Shown here: in pieces, positions 1 through 8,603 of the stretch
How positions within the stretch are numbered: the stretch's first letter is position 1
How the letters are laid out: every line of letters starts with the position of its first letter
NCBI RefSeq assembly: GCF_000213805.1
Contig: NC_015556.1
Coordinates: 2,232,001-2,296,000, forward strand
From: Pseudomonas fulva 12-X
Lineage (GTDB): Bacteria > Pseudomonadota > Gammaproteobacteria > Pseudomonadales > Pseudomonadaceae
DNA length: 64,000 nt
Reading direction: 5' to 3'
Position numbers and translations under genes: made by a program
The notes under the pieces: generated by a model
Database searches by the model: none
The model's input: only the letters and a program-made list of their open reading frames with translations
What the model was told of the DNA's origin: nothing

Positions 1-1857
1 TATGCCTGCGCTCCGCTGCTGATCGCCTTGCTCAGCACCCGCGCCATGCTTGCCCGTGGCTGGCAGCGCGTGTGGCTGACCCTGTTCGCCAGCATCACGC
101 TGTTTCTGGGCCTGGCCGAGCTGGATTTCTACAAGGAGTTTCACCAGCGCCTGAACAGCCTGGTATTCCAGTACCTGCAGGAAGACCAGGCCACGGTGAT
201 GAGCATGCTGTGGAACGGCTTTCCGGTAGCGCGCTACCTGATTGCCTGGGTCGTGATCACCGGCCTGCTGTGGTGGATGTTCAGCCGCTTCGACCGCGCC
301 AGCCGTGCCAAAGGACTGGTTGCTCTGGGCGCCGCTCGGCCGGCGGTGGCCTGGTACTGGCGCGTGTCGGTATTTTTCCTGTGCGTGCTGATCGCGGTGA
401 TTGCCGCCCGCGGCCACCTGCGCCAGGGCCCGCCGCTGCGTTGGGGCGATGCCTATACCACCGAGTCGATGTTCGCCAACCAGCTGGGCCTCAATGGCAC
501 GCTGACCCTGGTCAGCGCCGCTCAGGCAACCTTCGGCGCGCACCGTGACAACACCTGGAAGTCGACCATGCAGGACGAGCAGGCCCGGCAGATCACCCGG
601 GACATGCTGCTGACCCCAGACGACCAGTTGGTCGATGCCGATAGCGCCGCCATCCGCCGTATCTACACGCCGCCGAGCGACAAGACCCTGCCGATCCGCA
701 ACGTGGTGGTGATCCTGATGGAAAGCTTCGCCGGCCATTCGGTCGGCGCTCTCGGTGCTCCGGGCAACATCACCCCATATTTCGACAAGCTGAGTCAGGA
801 AGGCCTGCTGTTCGACCGCTTCTTTTCCAACGGCACCCACACCCATCAGGGCATGTTCGCCACCATGGCGTGTTTCCCCAACCTGCCGAGCTTCGAGTAC
901 CTGATGCGCACGCCGGAAGGCGCGCACAAGTTCTCCGGCCTGCCGCAGCTGCTCAGCGCCCGGGGCTACGACAACCTGTACGTCTACAACGGCAATTTCC
1001 AGTGGGACAACCAGTCCGGTTTCTTCAGCAACCAGGGCATGACCCATTTCATCGGTCGTGAAGACTTCGTCGACCCGGTGTTCATGGACCCGACCTGGGG
1101 CGTGTCCGATCAGGACATGTTCGACCGCGGCGCCCTGGAGCTGAAAACCAATTACGGGCAGAAGCCGTTCTATGCGCTGCTGCAGACCCTTTCCAACCAC
1201 ACACCCTATGCGCTACCCAAGGACCTGCCGGTGGAGCGGGTGATGATCGACGGCAAGGAGGACCTGCACCGCACCGCCATGCGCTACTCGGATTGGGCGC
1301 TGGGACAGTTCTTCGAGAAGGCGCGCAAGGAGCCGTACTTCAATCAGACGCTGTTCGTGATCGTCGGTGACCATGGCTACGTCGCGCCCGATCAGCTGAC
1401 CGATATAGACCTGCACCGTTTCAACGTGCCGCTCCTGCTGATCGCCCCCGGCATTCAGGAGAAGTTCGGCAAGGTCAGCCACACCGTCGGCACCCAGATC
1501 GATATCGTGCCGACCATCATGGGCCGCCTCGGTGGCGAGACGCGTCATCAGTGCTGGGGGCGCGATCTGCTCAATCTGCCTGAGGGTGATACGGGAGTGG
1601 GTGTGATCAAACCCTCGGGCGGTGATCAGACCGTGGCCATCGTCACGGCTGACCAGATACTCGTGCAGCCCAAGGATTTCGAGCCGCGCATGTACCGTTA
1701 TCAGCTGGGGGCCAAGCCTACGGCCACACGCATCGAAGGCCCGGTCGACGAGACGTTGAAGAAGCGCATGGAGGCCTTCCTGCAAACCGCGACCAAGAGC
1801 CTGCTGGATAACACTGCTGGCGTGGTGGACGGCTTGCCTGACAAACCAAAGCCCTGA
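1..1857 (+). CDS. LTA synthase-like sulfatase-fold membrane protein (5' partial)
   Basis: This is a polytopic membrane protein with a periplasmic alkaline-phosphatase/sulfatase-fold domain of the LtaS/OpgB type, which transfers or hydrolyses phosphoglycerol- or phosphoethanolamine-like head groups at the outer face of the inner membrane. The reading frame is open to the left edge, so the true start lies outside; an internal TTG at 28 is not a convincing start. About 130 hydrophobic N-terminal residues form membrane segments. The catalytic domain then begins with VVILMESFAGHS (metal ligand Glu) and GTHTHQGMFAT, which carries the expected Thr nucleophile, and ends with VGDHGY and FNVPLLLIAPG. 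A hairpin terminator follows. Family assignment is firm; the substrate cannot be told from sequence. Confidence 0.85.
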   Translation, partial: YACAPLLIALLSTRAMLARGWQRVWLTLFASITLFLGLAELDFYKEFHQRLNSLVFQYLQEDQATVMSMLWNGFPVARYLIAWVVITGLLWWMFSRFDRASRAKGLVALGAARPAVAWYWRVSVFFLCVLIAVIAARGHLRQGPPLRWGDAYTTESMFANQLGLNGTLTLVSAAQATFGAHRDNTWKSTMQDEQARQITRDMLLTPDDQLVDADSAAIRRIYTPPSDKTLPIRNVVVILMESFAGHSVGALGAPGNITPYFDKLSQEGLLFDRFFSNGTHTHQGMFATMACFPNLPSFEYLMRTPEGAHKFSGLPQLLSARGYDNLYVYNGNFQWDNQSGFFSNQGMTHFIGREDFVDPVFMDPTWGVSDQDMFDRGALELKTNYGQKPFYALLQTLSNHTPYALPKDLPVERVMIDGKEDLHRTAMRYSDWALGQFFEKARKEPYFNQTLFVIVGDHGYVAPDQLTDIDLHRFNVPLLLIAPGIQEKFGKVSHTVGTQIDIVPTIMGRLGGETRHQCWGRDLLNLPEGDTGVGVIKPSGGDQTVAIVTADQILVQPKDFEPRMYRYQLGAKPTATRIEGPVDETLKKRMEAFLQTATKSLLDNTAGVVDGLPDKPKP

Positions 1858-1866
1858 CGCAGAAAT

Positions 1867-1894
1867 AAAAACCGGCGCCTAGACGCCGGTTTTC
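1867..1894. terminator. Bidirectional rho-independent terminator
   Basis: A 7-bp GC-rich stem (ACCGGCG/CGCCGGT, 1871-1890) is flanked by A residues on the left and T residues on the right. It can end both the rightward sulfatase-fold gene and the leftward lipoprotein gene. Confidence 0.8.
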
Positions 1895-1912
1895 ATTGGG
1901 GCAGGTGAGTGG

Positions 1913-2500
1913 TCAGCTGCAACCTTCCACGTAGAACACCGCAGGCGGCAGGCCAATGCGCCAGCGGGTCACTACGCCATTGCTATCGGTTTCGAATACC
2001 AGGCGCGCGTCGCTATCGGTGTACGGAGTGACGATGAAATCGGTTGCACCCGGTTCGTACTTGTTGGGCTGCTCTTCGAAGTGGCCCGGATAGGTGGCGC
2101 GAATCTGCTGGGAGCTGCTACCGACCTGCAGGCCGCGTGGTGCCTTGCGCTCGCGGGTATCGATGTCATAGCGCACGAACTGACCGTTCTCGAGCATGAA
2201 CGAGGTGCCGAAGCCGTTGGCCGGGCGTGGATCCTGGAACAGCTGGCGGCAGGTGTCCGAGCCGCCGCCGTCACGCAGCGAGCCTTTCCAGGCTGCGCGC
2301 ACGGCCGTTTCGTCGCTGCCGAAACGGGCGCTGGCAAAGCCGGCGAAGGGACTCAGGTCCTCCTTTTCCTGCAGCTTGGGCGGGCTGCTCTGGGTGGCGG
2401 AGGCGGTTTTGGCGGGGGTATTGCTGGCGTCGCTGCAGGCGCTCAGCGCCAGAATACTGGTCATCACAACAGCGGAAATTGAAAGCGTACGGTTCGCCAT
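1913..2500 (-). CDS. Hypothetical lipoprotein
   Basis: The product is a 195-residue predicted lipoprotein. The chosen ATG at 2500 gives a classic lipoprotein signal peptide: a short basic N-terminus (MANRT), a hydrophobic stretch and the lipobox LSAC, so the mature protein would start at Cys21 or so. A Thr/Ser/Pro-rich linker follows, then a soluble domain of about 140 residues with two further cysteines (one near SDTCRQLF, one at the C-terminal EGCS) that could form a disulfide in the periplasm. I do not recognise the family. The frame is open further upstream, but only the shorter form has a signal peptide. It converges on the preceding gene across a shared terminator. Confidence 0.7.
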   Translation of the reverse strand: MANRTLSISAVVMTSILALSACSDASNTPAKTASATQSSPPKLQEKEDLSPFAGFASARFGSDETAVRAAWKGSLRDGGGSDTCRQLFQDPRPANGFGTSFMLENGQFVRYDIDTRERKAPRGLQVGSSSQQIRATYPGHFEEQPNKYEPGATDFIVTPYTDSDARLVFETDSNGVVTRWRIGLPPAVFYVEGCS

Positions 2501-2642
2501 GAAAATCCAACCTTCGTCTCGAATGGGAACGGCCGCACGGGGCGGCCGAATCGGTAAGGCATGAGACCGGTCGAATCTGGCATGGGTATGCCGGTGTAGG
2601 GGTAAAAAGGTCCGCTGCGTATGCAGGCCTTTCGTCGCAGTC

Positions 2643-2921
2643 TCATGCTGCGTGGCGTTTGGCCACGTTTTCGCAAAAAAGATCCCGACTTTTATCCAGA
2701 TGCTGATCGACCAGCCATTTGCCGTGGGCAATGGAGGCCCGCTGGGCCTTGGTCAGCTCATCGAGAAAGGCGACGTTCATAGGCAGCGCCAGGCGGCGCG
2801 TGGTACGGCCGTCCGGTGTGGTGATGCGGCAACCGCCGGCCCAGGGTGTTGGGATGCCCGGGTGTTCCATGACCTCGGCACTGATGTAGTGGTCGCGGTA
2901 GGTGCACTGCAGCGTACTCAT
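2643..2921 (-). CDS. Hypothetical protein, 92 aa
   Basis: This small soluble protein starts at ATG 2921 (MSTLQCTYRDHYIS). It carries a conserved-looking core with PWAGGCRITTPDG and FLDELTKAQRASIAHG, followed by a charged C-terminus. No signal peptide or membrane segment is visible. Codon use is typical of the surrounding chromosome, which argues for a real gene. I do not recognise the family and assign no function. Confidence 0.5.
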   Translation of the reverse strand: MSTLQCTYRDHYISAEVMEHPGIPTPWAGGCRITTPDGRTTRRLALPMNVAFLDELTKAQRASIAHGKWLVDQHLDKSRDLFCENVAKRHAA

Positions 2922-3248
2922 CGTGTGGTACCTCGTGTGTCTGGCCCAGGGCGGCAAGCACGATGCAACTGGCGCCGCCGGCAGGGCGTGGCTTCACTCT
3001 CGGATATAACACGGCACCACGGGCGGGCGCGGTGGTCCGACGAACTGCGGGGCAAAGATAGTTGCATGACCCGGCGCGCCCCGCGGTCTATGCTTTGAGG
3101 GCGTGCTGCGTTGATCGAGCACGTATCTTCACTTCAGCTCGTACCAGAGGCCCCGGGCCTTCGCTTCATCACGGTGCGCCGTGTGTTGCATGTTGAGTCA
3201 GATCGCCGTTTTGCGGCGTATCCAATCCTCGTCTGATGGAGATCAACT
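2922..3248. other. Intergenic region upstream of rraB-like gene
   Basis: About 330 bp separate the divergent small gene and the rraB-like gene. I see no convincing open frame here. A short purine-rich ribosome site (GATGGAGATCAACT) lies just before the ATG at 3249. The stretch presumably holds two divergent promoters. Confidence 0.4.
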
Positions 3249-3596
3249 ATGAGCACGATTCTGCACGAAGATGTTGGTAGCGGCATTTTGCGCCGCATGA
3301 AGGAAGGCGGATTCGATTTCGCCAGCGTCCATCCCATCGAGTTCTACGCCATTTTTCCCGACCAGGACCGGGCCCTGAAGGCCACCCGTAACTTCCGTGG
3401 CGAGAGCCTGCACGCCCAGGTCACCGAGCGTGACGAGGGCGACTGGTATCTGCAGGTCAGCAAGGTCATGCACGTGACGCCGGCCGGCATTGGGGATTTC
3501 GCTCAGGATCTGGAGTCGGTGGTGATCCCCCTGGGTGGTGAGCTGGACGGCTGGGGCGTGACCCAGCAGATCAACGCCGCCAGCTCGCAAGAGTAG
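3249..3596 (+). CDS. rraB: RraB-family ribonuclease E inhibitor-like protein
   Basis: The product has 115 residues and resembles the RraB family, small acidic proteins that bind RNase E and modulate mRNA decay. Recognisable features are the N-terminal MKEGGFDFASVHPIEF, then a ferredoxin-like region with YAIFPDQDRALKATRNF and the DWYLQVSKVMHVTP strand. These match the usual RraB core (alpha-beta with conserved DF...V.h.l.F and W.l...k.m.p). The family is also widespread outside enteric bacteria and its action on RNase E in Pseudomonas is not something the sequence shows. The start at 3249 is preceded by GGAGAT. Confidence 0.75.
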   Translation: MSTILHEDVGSGILRRMKEGGFDFASVHPIEFYAIFPDQDRALKATRNFRGESLHAQVTERDEGDWYLQVSKVMHVTPAGIGDFAQDLESVVIPLGGELDGWGVTQQINAASSQE

Positions 3597-3608
3597 CGCC
3601 GCACGGCA

Positions 3609-3923
3609 CTACAGTCCTTTTTCCCAAAGTGTCACCAGATCCCGGGGAGCCTGCTCCTCGGGAACGTTCAACACCATCTCCTGCGCGCGCTCGGCGCAAG
3701 CTCGAAGCTCGATGCGATAGAAGCGTCGGTCGCCCTGGCCGGGCTGGCTGCTGGCTATCGGCAGGCAAGCTTCGAGTAGCGAACACACCTGGCCACGCTG
3801 TTCGGGGTCGCACTGGGCGAAGTCGATCTCCCGCGGGCGGCTGAGCGCGGCAATCGCTGCGAAGCCGCCCTGGCGCGATATGCGCACCCATGCCTCGTCG
3901 GTCAACGGCGGCAGTTTGTTCAT
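3609..3923 (-). CDS. Emfourin-like protealysin inhibitor
   Basis: This 104-residue protein lies immediately downstream of an M4 metallopeptidase and overlaps it by ATGA. Small proteins in this exact position are the emfourin family, cytosolic inhibitors of protealysin-like peptidases. The sequence supports this: an N-terminal VRISRQGGFAAIAAL strand, an RFYRIEL segment and the C-terminal PRDLVTLWEKGL. The start at ATG 3923 is fixed by the overlap. By position its role would be to hold the co-made peptidase inactive in the cytoplasm. Assignment rests on context plus weak motif similarity. Confidence 0.7.
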   Translation of the reverse strand: MNKLPPLTDEAWVRISRQGGFAAIAALSRPREIDFAQCDPEQRGQVCSLLEACLPIASSQPGQGDRRFYRIELRACAERAQEMVLNVPEEQAPRDLVTLWEKGL

Positions 3924-4963
3924 GGTTGAGTCACCTCGACGCCGACATCCTTCCAGGCCTTGGCCACGGCGGCGGCCTCGCTTGAGCCCTGGCCGAAGCG
4001 CTGTGCGGCGCGATCCACGCACAGGCTCGCGAAGGCGGCGAAGTCGGCGTCGTTGCCAAGGCGCTCGTCACACAAGGTGTCGTACCAGATCGGCCCGGCC
4101 TTTTCCCAGGCGTGGCCGCCCAGCGCGACGGCGGACAGATAGAAGGCGCGGTTGGGGATGCCCGAGTTGATATGCACGCCGCCGTTATCCTCGCGGGTCT
4201 GCACGAAGTCGCGCATGTGGGCCGGCTGCGGGTCCTTGCCCAGCAGCGGATCGTCGTAGGCGCTACCAGGCTCTGCCATGGAGCGCAGCCCCTTGCCGTT
4301 GACCGACTCGGTAAGCAGGCCGGCACCGATGATCCAGTCCGACTGCTGGGCAGTCTGCTGCAGGGTGTACTGCTTGGTGAGGATGCCGAACACGTCGGAG
4401 AGCGATTCGTTGAGGGCGCCGGACTGGTTGACGTAAACCAGCGCTGCCTCGCTGTCGATCACGCCATGGGTCAGCTCGTGGGCGACCACGTCCAGGGCGA
4501 TGGTGAAGCGGTTGAAGATTTCGCCGTCACCGTCGCCGAAGACCATCTGCTCGCCATTCCAGAAGGCGTTCTCGTAACGCTGGCCGTAATGCACGGTGCC
4601 GATCAGTGGCAGCCCGTTACCATCGATGGAATGCCGGCCGAGCACCTCATGGAAGAACCGGTAGGTGGCGCCCAGCGCCTCGTAGGCTTCGTCGATAGCC
4701 TCGTCGCCACTGGCCGGCTGGCCTTCGCCGCGAACGAGCTGGCCGGGTAGCTGCATCCGCTGCTGCGCATCATGGATGCTGCGCTCGGGTTGGCCAGCCG
4801 CCATCAGCTGGCGCGCCTGCACGTTGTTGGAACGCGGCTTGCCGTTGTTATGCCTGAGGGAGGCGACGTGCTGCAGGGTGTTGCGCGCGCAATCGCGCTG
4901 CTGCTCGGAGCCGTGACCGATGATGCGGTCGAGAAGGTAGGGCGGGATCAGGCTGCGGTTCAT
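3920..4963 (-). CDS. Protealysin-like M4 metallopeptidase
   Basis: A thermolysin-family zinc peptidase of 347 residues. It has the short protealysin-type propeptide, beginning with IPPYLLDRI, rather than a long secreted FTP/PepSY prosequence, and no obvious signal peptide. Catalytic motifs are complete: HELTHG (zinc ligands and catalytic Glu), then NESLSDVFG with the third zinc ligand, and the later GGVHINSGIPNRAFY with the active-site His region. The start at ATG 4963 places the propeptide motif at residues 6-14. It is translationally coupled to the emfourin-like inhibitor gene. In Serratia, protealysin of this type helps bacteria invade eukaryotic cells; here that role is only inference. 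Confidence 0.9.
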   Translation of the reverse strand: MNRSLIPPYLLDRIIGHGSEQQRDCARNTLQHVASLRHNNGKPRSNNVQARQLMAAGQPERSIHDAQQRMQLPGQLVRGEGQPASGDEAIDEAYEALGATYRFFHEVLGRHSIDGNGLPLIGTVHYGQRYENAFWNGEQMVFGDGDGEIFNRFTIALDVVAHELTHGVIDSEAALVYVNQSGALNESLSDVFGILTKQYTLQQTAQQSDWIIGAGLLTESVNGKGLRSMAEPGSAYDDPLLGKDPQPAHMRDFVQTREDNGGVHINSGIPNRAFYLSAVALGGHAWEKAGPIWYDTLCDERLGNDADFAAFASLCVDRAAQRFGQGSSEAAAVAKAWKDVGVEVTQP

Positions 4964-5280
4964 GGTGGGAATCCTTGTCCGTAGAGGCATGCCGGCCAGA
5001 TCGATACCTGACCGCTCTCTGGTGGGAACGCTGCACGCCGGCAATGTTTCCGCTGCGCTGACATTTCTGGACAAAAGGGCACGCTACATAAAAGTGCAAT
5101 GCTTTGCCGCCTCGCCTGTCCGAGATTTCATGGGGCACAGCAGCTTAATCAGGTGGCTTGGAAAGCCGATGTCAGCAGATTGTGCAGGCGACCTCCCTGA
5201 ATACGCTCACCACGCTCCACTATGGTGCAAGGAACTCCGGTTTTAAAAATAAGTATTTGATTATAAAGGCCTAAATTCGG

Positions 5281-5296
5281 TGGCTCGACGCTTGCA
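5281..5296 (+). promoter_or_regulatory. Sigma-54 (RpoN) promoter
   Basis: TGGCTCGACGCTTGCA matches the RpoN consensus TGGCACG-N4-TTGCA at all but one position, with GG and GC separated by the required 10 bases. It ends 35 bp before the ATG of the ATP-grasp gene, which suits a transcription start near 5307. The rest of the 4964-5331 intergenic region shows no open frame; its middle is AT-rich and could hold activator sites. Confidence 0.65.
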
Positions 5297-5298
5297 CT

Positions 5299-5331
5299 GT
5301 CTGCGTCGAACTGGGTTGCAAGGAGTAGAGC
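5299..5331 (+). promoter_or_regulatory. Leader and ribosome site of the ATP-grasp operon
   Basis: A short leader runs from the predicted sigma-54 start to an AAGGAG ribosome site nine bases before ATG 5332. This supports the start chosen for the operon's first gene. Confidence 0.5.
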
Positions 5332-6741
5332 ATGACCCGCGCCTTTTACGACGAGATGCACCTGCCGGACGGCACCTGCCGCCCCCATTACCAGGCCTTT
5401 TCCCGCTGGCTGCAGGAAACCCCCCAGGATCTGCTCGACCAACGCCGCCGCGAGGCGGATCTGCTTTTTCACCGCGCCGGCATCACCTTCACCCTGTATG
5501 GCGACGCGCAAGGCACCGAGCGACTGATTCCCTTCGACATCATCCCGCGCAGCATTCCGGCCAGCGAATGGCGCATCGTCGAGAGTGGCTGCATCCAGCG
5601 CGTGCAGGCGCTGAACATGTTTCTGGCCGACCTTTATCACGATCAGCGCATTATCAAGGCCGGGCTGATTCCGGCCGAGCAGGTGTTGGCCAACGAGGGC
5701 TATCAGTTGGCGATGCAGGGCCTCGATCTGCACCGTGACCTGTATGCGCATATCGCCGGCGTTGACTTGGTACGCGATGGCGACGGCACTTACTACGTGC
5801 TCGAGGACAACCTGCGTACCCCCAGCGGTGTGAGCTACATGCTCGAAGACCGCAAGATGATGATGCGTCTGTTTCCTGAGCTCTTCGCCAACCAGCGCAT
5901 CGCGCCCATCGATCATTATCCCAGCTTGCTGCTCGACACCCTGAAGAGCTCCAGCCCCCTCGACAACCCGACCGTGGTGGTACTCACGCCCGGGCGCTTC
6001 AACAGCGCCTATTTCGAGCACGCCTTCCTCGCCCGGGAGATGGGCGTCGAATTGGTGGAAGGCGCCGACCTGTTCGTGCGCGACGACAAACTGTTCATGC
6101 GCACCACCGCCGGTGCCAGGCAGGTCGACGTGGTGTATCGCCGCCTGGACGACGCCTTTCTCGATCCGCTGGCCTTCAACCCGGAGTCGATGCTCGGCGT
6201 GCCGGGGCTGCTGTCCACCTATCGCTCGGGTAACGTTGTGCTGGCCAATGCCATCGGCACCGGCGTGGCGGACGACAAATCGATTTACCCCTACGTCGGC
6301 GAGATGATTCGCTTCTACTTGGACGAGGAGCCGATCCTCAAGAACGTGCCGACCTGGCAATGCCGCAAGCCGGCAGAGCTGTCTCACGTGCTGGCCAATC
6401 TCAAGGACCTGGTGGTCAAGGAGACCCAGGGTTCTGGCGGCTACGGCATGCTCGTCGGCCCGGCTGCCAGCAACGCAGAAATCGAGGCCTTCCGCCTGCG
6501 CCTGATCGCCCGGCCCGAAGCCTATATCGCCCAGCCGACGCTGTGCCTGTCGACTTGCCCGACCTTCGTGGAGAACGGCATCGCGCCGCGGCACATCGAC
6601 CTGCGGCCCTTCGTGCTGTCCGGCAAGGAGACGCGCATCGTGCCCGGCGGCCTGACCCGTGTAGCGCTGCGTGAAGGCTCGCTGGTAGTCAACTCGTCCC
6701 AGGGCGGCGGTACCAAGGACACCTGGGTGGTGGAGGACTGA
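5332..6741 (+). CDS. Circularly permuted ATP-grasp family protein (DUF404/DUF407)
   Basis: A 469-residue member of the circularly permuted type 2 ATP-grasp proteins, predicted to form amide or peptide bonds using ATP, with unknown substrates. Typical segments are DIIPRSIPASEW, the nucleotide-binding VLEDNLRTPSGVSYM and the later KETQGSGGYGMLVGP phosphate loop, ending with PGGLTRVAL. It is the first gene of a three-gene operon with an alpha-E protein and a transglutaminase-like protease, a conserved set thought to make and process a small peptide. An AAGGAG ribosome site precedes the ATG, and a sigma-54 promoter lies upstream, suggesting control by nitrogen or another RpoN-dependent signal. 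Confidence 0.9.
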   Translation: MTRAFYDEMHLPDGTCRPHYQAFSRWLQETPQDLLDQRRREADLLFHRAGITFTLYGDAQGTERLIPFDIIPRSIPASEWRIVESGCIQRVQALNMFLADLYHDQRIIKAGLIPAEQVLANEGYQLAMQGLDLHRDLYAHIAGVDLVRDGDGTYYVLEDNLRTPSGVSYMLEDRKMMMRLFPELFANQRIAPIDHYPSLLLDTLKSSSPLDNPTVVVLTPGRFNSAYFEHAFLAREMGVELVEGADLFVRDDKLFMRTTAGARQVDVVYRRLDDAFLDPLAFNPESMLGVPGLLSTYRSGNVVLANAIGTGVADDKSIYPYVGEMIRFYLDEEPILKNVPTWQCRKPAELSHVLANLKDLVVKETQGSGGYGMLVGPAASNAEIEAFRLRLIARPEAYIAQPTLCLSTCPTFVENGIAPRHIDLRPFVLSGKETRIVPGGLTRVALREGSLVVNSSQGGGTKDTWVVED

Positions 6742-6743
6742 GC

Positions 6744-7694
6744 ATGTTATCGAGAACCGCCTCTGACCTGTACTGGATGTCCCGCTACCTGGAGCGCGCG
6801 GAAAACCTGGCGCGTATGCTGGACGTCAGCTATTCGCTGTCGCTGATGCCCCAGGATGGGCGTCGTGATGGCCTGGACGAGCTGGCGATGCCGCTGCTGA
6901 TCACCGGCACCATGGAGGATTACCAGCAACGCCACGGCGCGCTGCACGCCGAGCGCATCCTGCACTTCTTCGCTCTGGACGCCGAGAACCCGGCGAGCAT
7001 CTACAGCTGCCTGGACGCGGCGCGCAGCAATGCCCATGCCGTGCGCGGACGCATCACTGCCGACATGTGGGAAAACATCAACGCCACCTGGCTGGAAATC
7101 CGTGGCATCGCCGAGCAGGGGCTGGGTCGTTATGGCATCAGCCGTTTCTGCGAGTGGGTCAAGGAGCGCTCGCACCTATTCCGCGGCGCCACCTTCGGCA
7201 CCATCGTGCGCGGCGAGGCTTACCGCTTCATCCGTCTGGGGACCTTCATCGAACGCGCCGACAACACCCTGCGTCTGCTCGATTCACGCTACGAGCTGAT
7301 GGGCGAGGACGTCGACGAGATCGATGGCCGGCCGGCCCACAGCTATTACCAGTGGAGCGCCTTGCTGCGCGCATTGTCATCGTTCGAGGCTTTCGCCGAG
7401 ATTTATCGCGGCTCGCCCGGCGCGCGCAAGGTCTCGGAGTTACTGCTGCTGCGCCGCGAGGTACCGCGCTCGCTGAGTGCCTGCATGGACGAGTTGTACC
7501 AGATGCTTGCCGGCCTGCCCGGCGACAACGGCCGCCCGGCGCAGCGCCTGGCAGCCGAACTTAATGCGCGGCTGCGCTACACCAGCATCGACGAGGTGCT
7601 GGAGGAGGGGCTGCACGCCTGGCTGACCGAGTTCATCGAGCAGATTCATGATCTCGGCAGCGCCATCCACACGTCCTATCTGGAGGTCGCATGA
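6744..7694 (+). CDS. Alpha-E domain protein (DUF403)
   Basis: The product (316 residues) is an all-helical alpha-E protein. It shows the characteristic N-terminal LYWMSRYLERAENLARMLDV and the internal FIRLGTFIERADNTLRLLD, two similar helical repeats that define the family. No catalytic residues are known for these proteins. It starts 2 bp after the ATP-grasp stop and overlaps the next gene, so the three are one transcriptional unit. The family nearly always occurs with an ATP-grasp and a transglutaminase-like partner, sometimes fused to them, which implies a shared but undefined peptide-modifying role. Confidence 0.9.
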   Translation: MLSRTASDLYWMSRYLERAENLARMLDVSYSLSLMPQDGRRDGLDELAMPLLITGTMEDYQQRHGALHAERILHFFALDAENPASIYSCLDAARSNAHAVRGRITADMWENINATWLEIRGIAEQGLGRYGISRFCEWVKERSHLFRGATFGTIVRGEAYRFIRLGTFIERADNTLRLLDSRYELMGEDVDEIDGRPAHSYYQWSALLRALSSFEAFAEIYRGSPGARKVSELLLLRREVPRSLSACMDELYQMLAGLPGDNGRPAQRLAAELNARLRYTSIDEVLEEGLHAWLTEFIEQIHDLGSAIHTSYLEVA

Positions 7695-8488
7695 GACTGT
7701 CCATTCGCCACAACACCAGCTATCACTACGAGGATCAGGTGCGGGCCAGCATCCAGTACCTGCGCCTTACACCCCATGACAGCAGCCGCCAGCAGATTCT
7801 CGACTGGCAGCTGGATCTGCCGCGCCCGGCTCGTGCGCAGCGCGACCCCTACGGCAACATTCTGCACGTGCTGACCCTGGACGAGCCCCACGAGTCGATC
7901 GTCATCGGCGCCCAGGGCCTGGTGGAAATCGACGAGTCCAGCGATGCCGAGCACGAGAGCCAGTCGGCGCTGCCGTTCCTGCGTTTCACCCGGCTGACCG
8001 AGGCGGATGCAGCGCTGCGTGAGTTCGCCTGGAAGCAGTGCGCCCAGCGCCGTGATCGCAACGCACTAATCGACCTCATGCATGGCCTAAACGACCACAT
8101 TCGTTACCAGCCCGGGACGACGGCCGTGGAGACCAGCGCTGCCGAAGCGTTCGCCGGGCGCCAGGGCGTCTGTCAGGATCACGCCCACGCCTTTCTCGCT
8201 TGCACGCGCAGCCTCGGCATCCCGGCGCGCTACGTGTCCGGCTATCTGGTCACCGATAATCAGGATCATTTGGCCAGCCACGCCTGGGCTGAAGCCTGGC
8301 TGGATGGCGCCTGGTACAGCTTCGACGTGACCAACTGTCTGGCACGCCCGGAGCGTCATCTCAAGCTGGCCATCGGTCTCGATTATCTGGATGCCTGCCC
8401 AGTACGCGGCATGCGCCGTGGCGGCGGCAGCGAGCGGATGATGGCGCGGGTCGATGTCGAGCCGCTGATTCAGGTGCAGGCGCAGTGA
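7691..8488 (+). CDS. Transglutaminase-like cysteine protease family protein
   Basis: A 265-residue protein with the N-terminal beta domain (MRLSIRHNTSYHYEDQV) and a transglutaminase-like core. The catalytic triad is visible: Cys in GRQGVCQDHAHAF, His in DHLASHAWAEAW and Asp in WYSFDVTNCL. Such proteins act as peptidases or amidases rather than crosslinkers in bacteria. The gene overlaps the alpha-E gene by ATGA and closes the operon. In this gene set the protease may mature or hydrolyse whatever the ATP-grasp enzyme makes; that is inference. Confidence 0.9.
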   Translation: MRLSIRHNTSYHYEDQVRASIQYLRLTPHDSSRQQILDWQLDLPRPARAQRDPYGNILHVLTLDEPHESIVIGAQGLVEIDESSDAEHESQSALPFLRFTRLTEADAALREFAWKQCAQRRDRNALIDLMHGLNDHIRYQPGTTAVETSAAEAFAGRQGVCQDHAHAFLACTRSLGIPARYVSGYLVTDNQDHLASHAWAEAWLDGAWYSFDVTNCLARPERHLKLAIGLDYLDACPVRGMRRGGGSERMMARVDVEPLIQVQAQ

Positions 8489-8603
8489 TGGCTGAGGGCA
8501 GCGAGCCAGTTGTGCATGATCGCCGCGTCCGTTCATGCCGTCAGCGCTTGCGATCAGCAGCTGATCGCCCCTAGCATGCCCGCTTTGCCCGAAGGGGGAG
8601 GCC

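Noticed and set aside
5149..6594. Long minus-strand open frame of about 480 codons
   Set aside because: It lies antisense to the ATP-grasp gene and has the His/Gln/Arg-rich composition of an antisense frame in high-GC DNA. No family features were seen.
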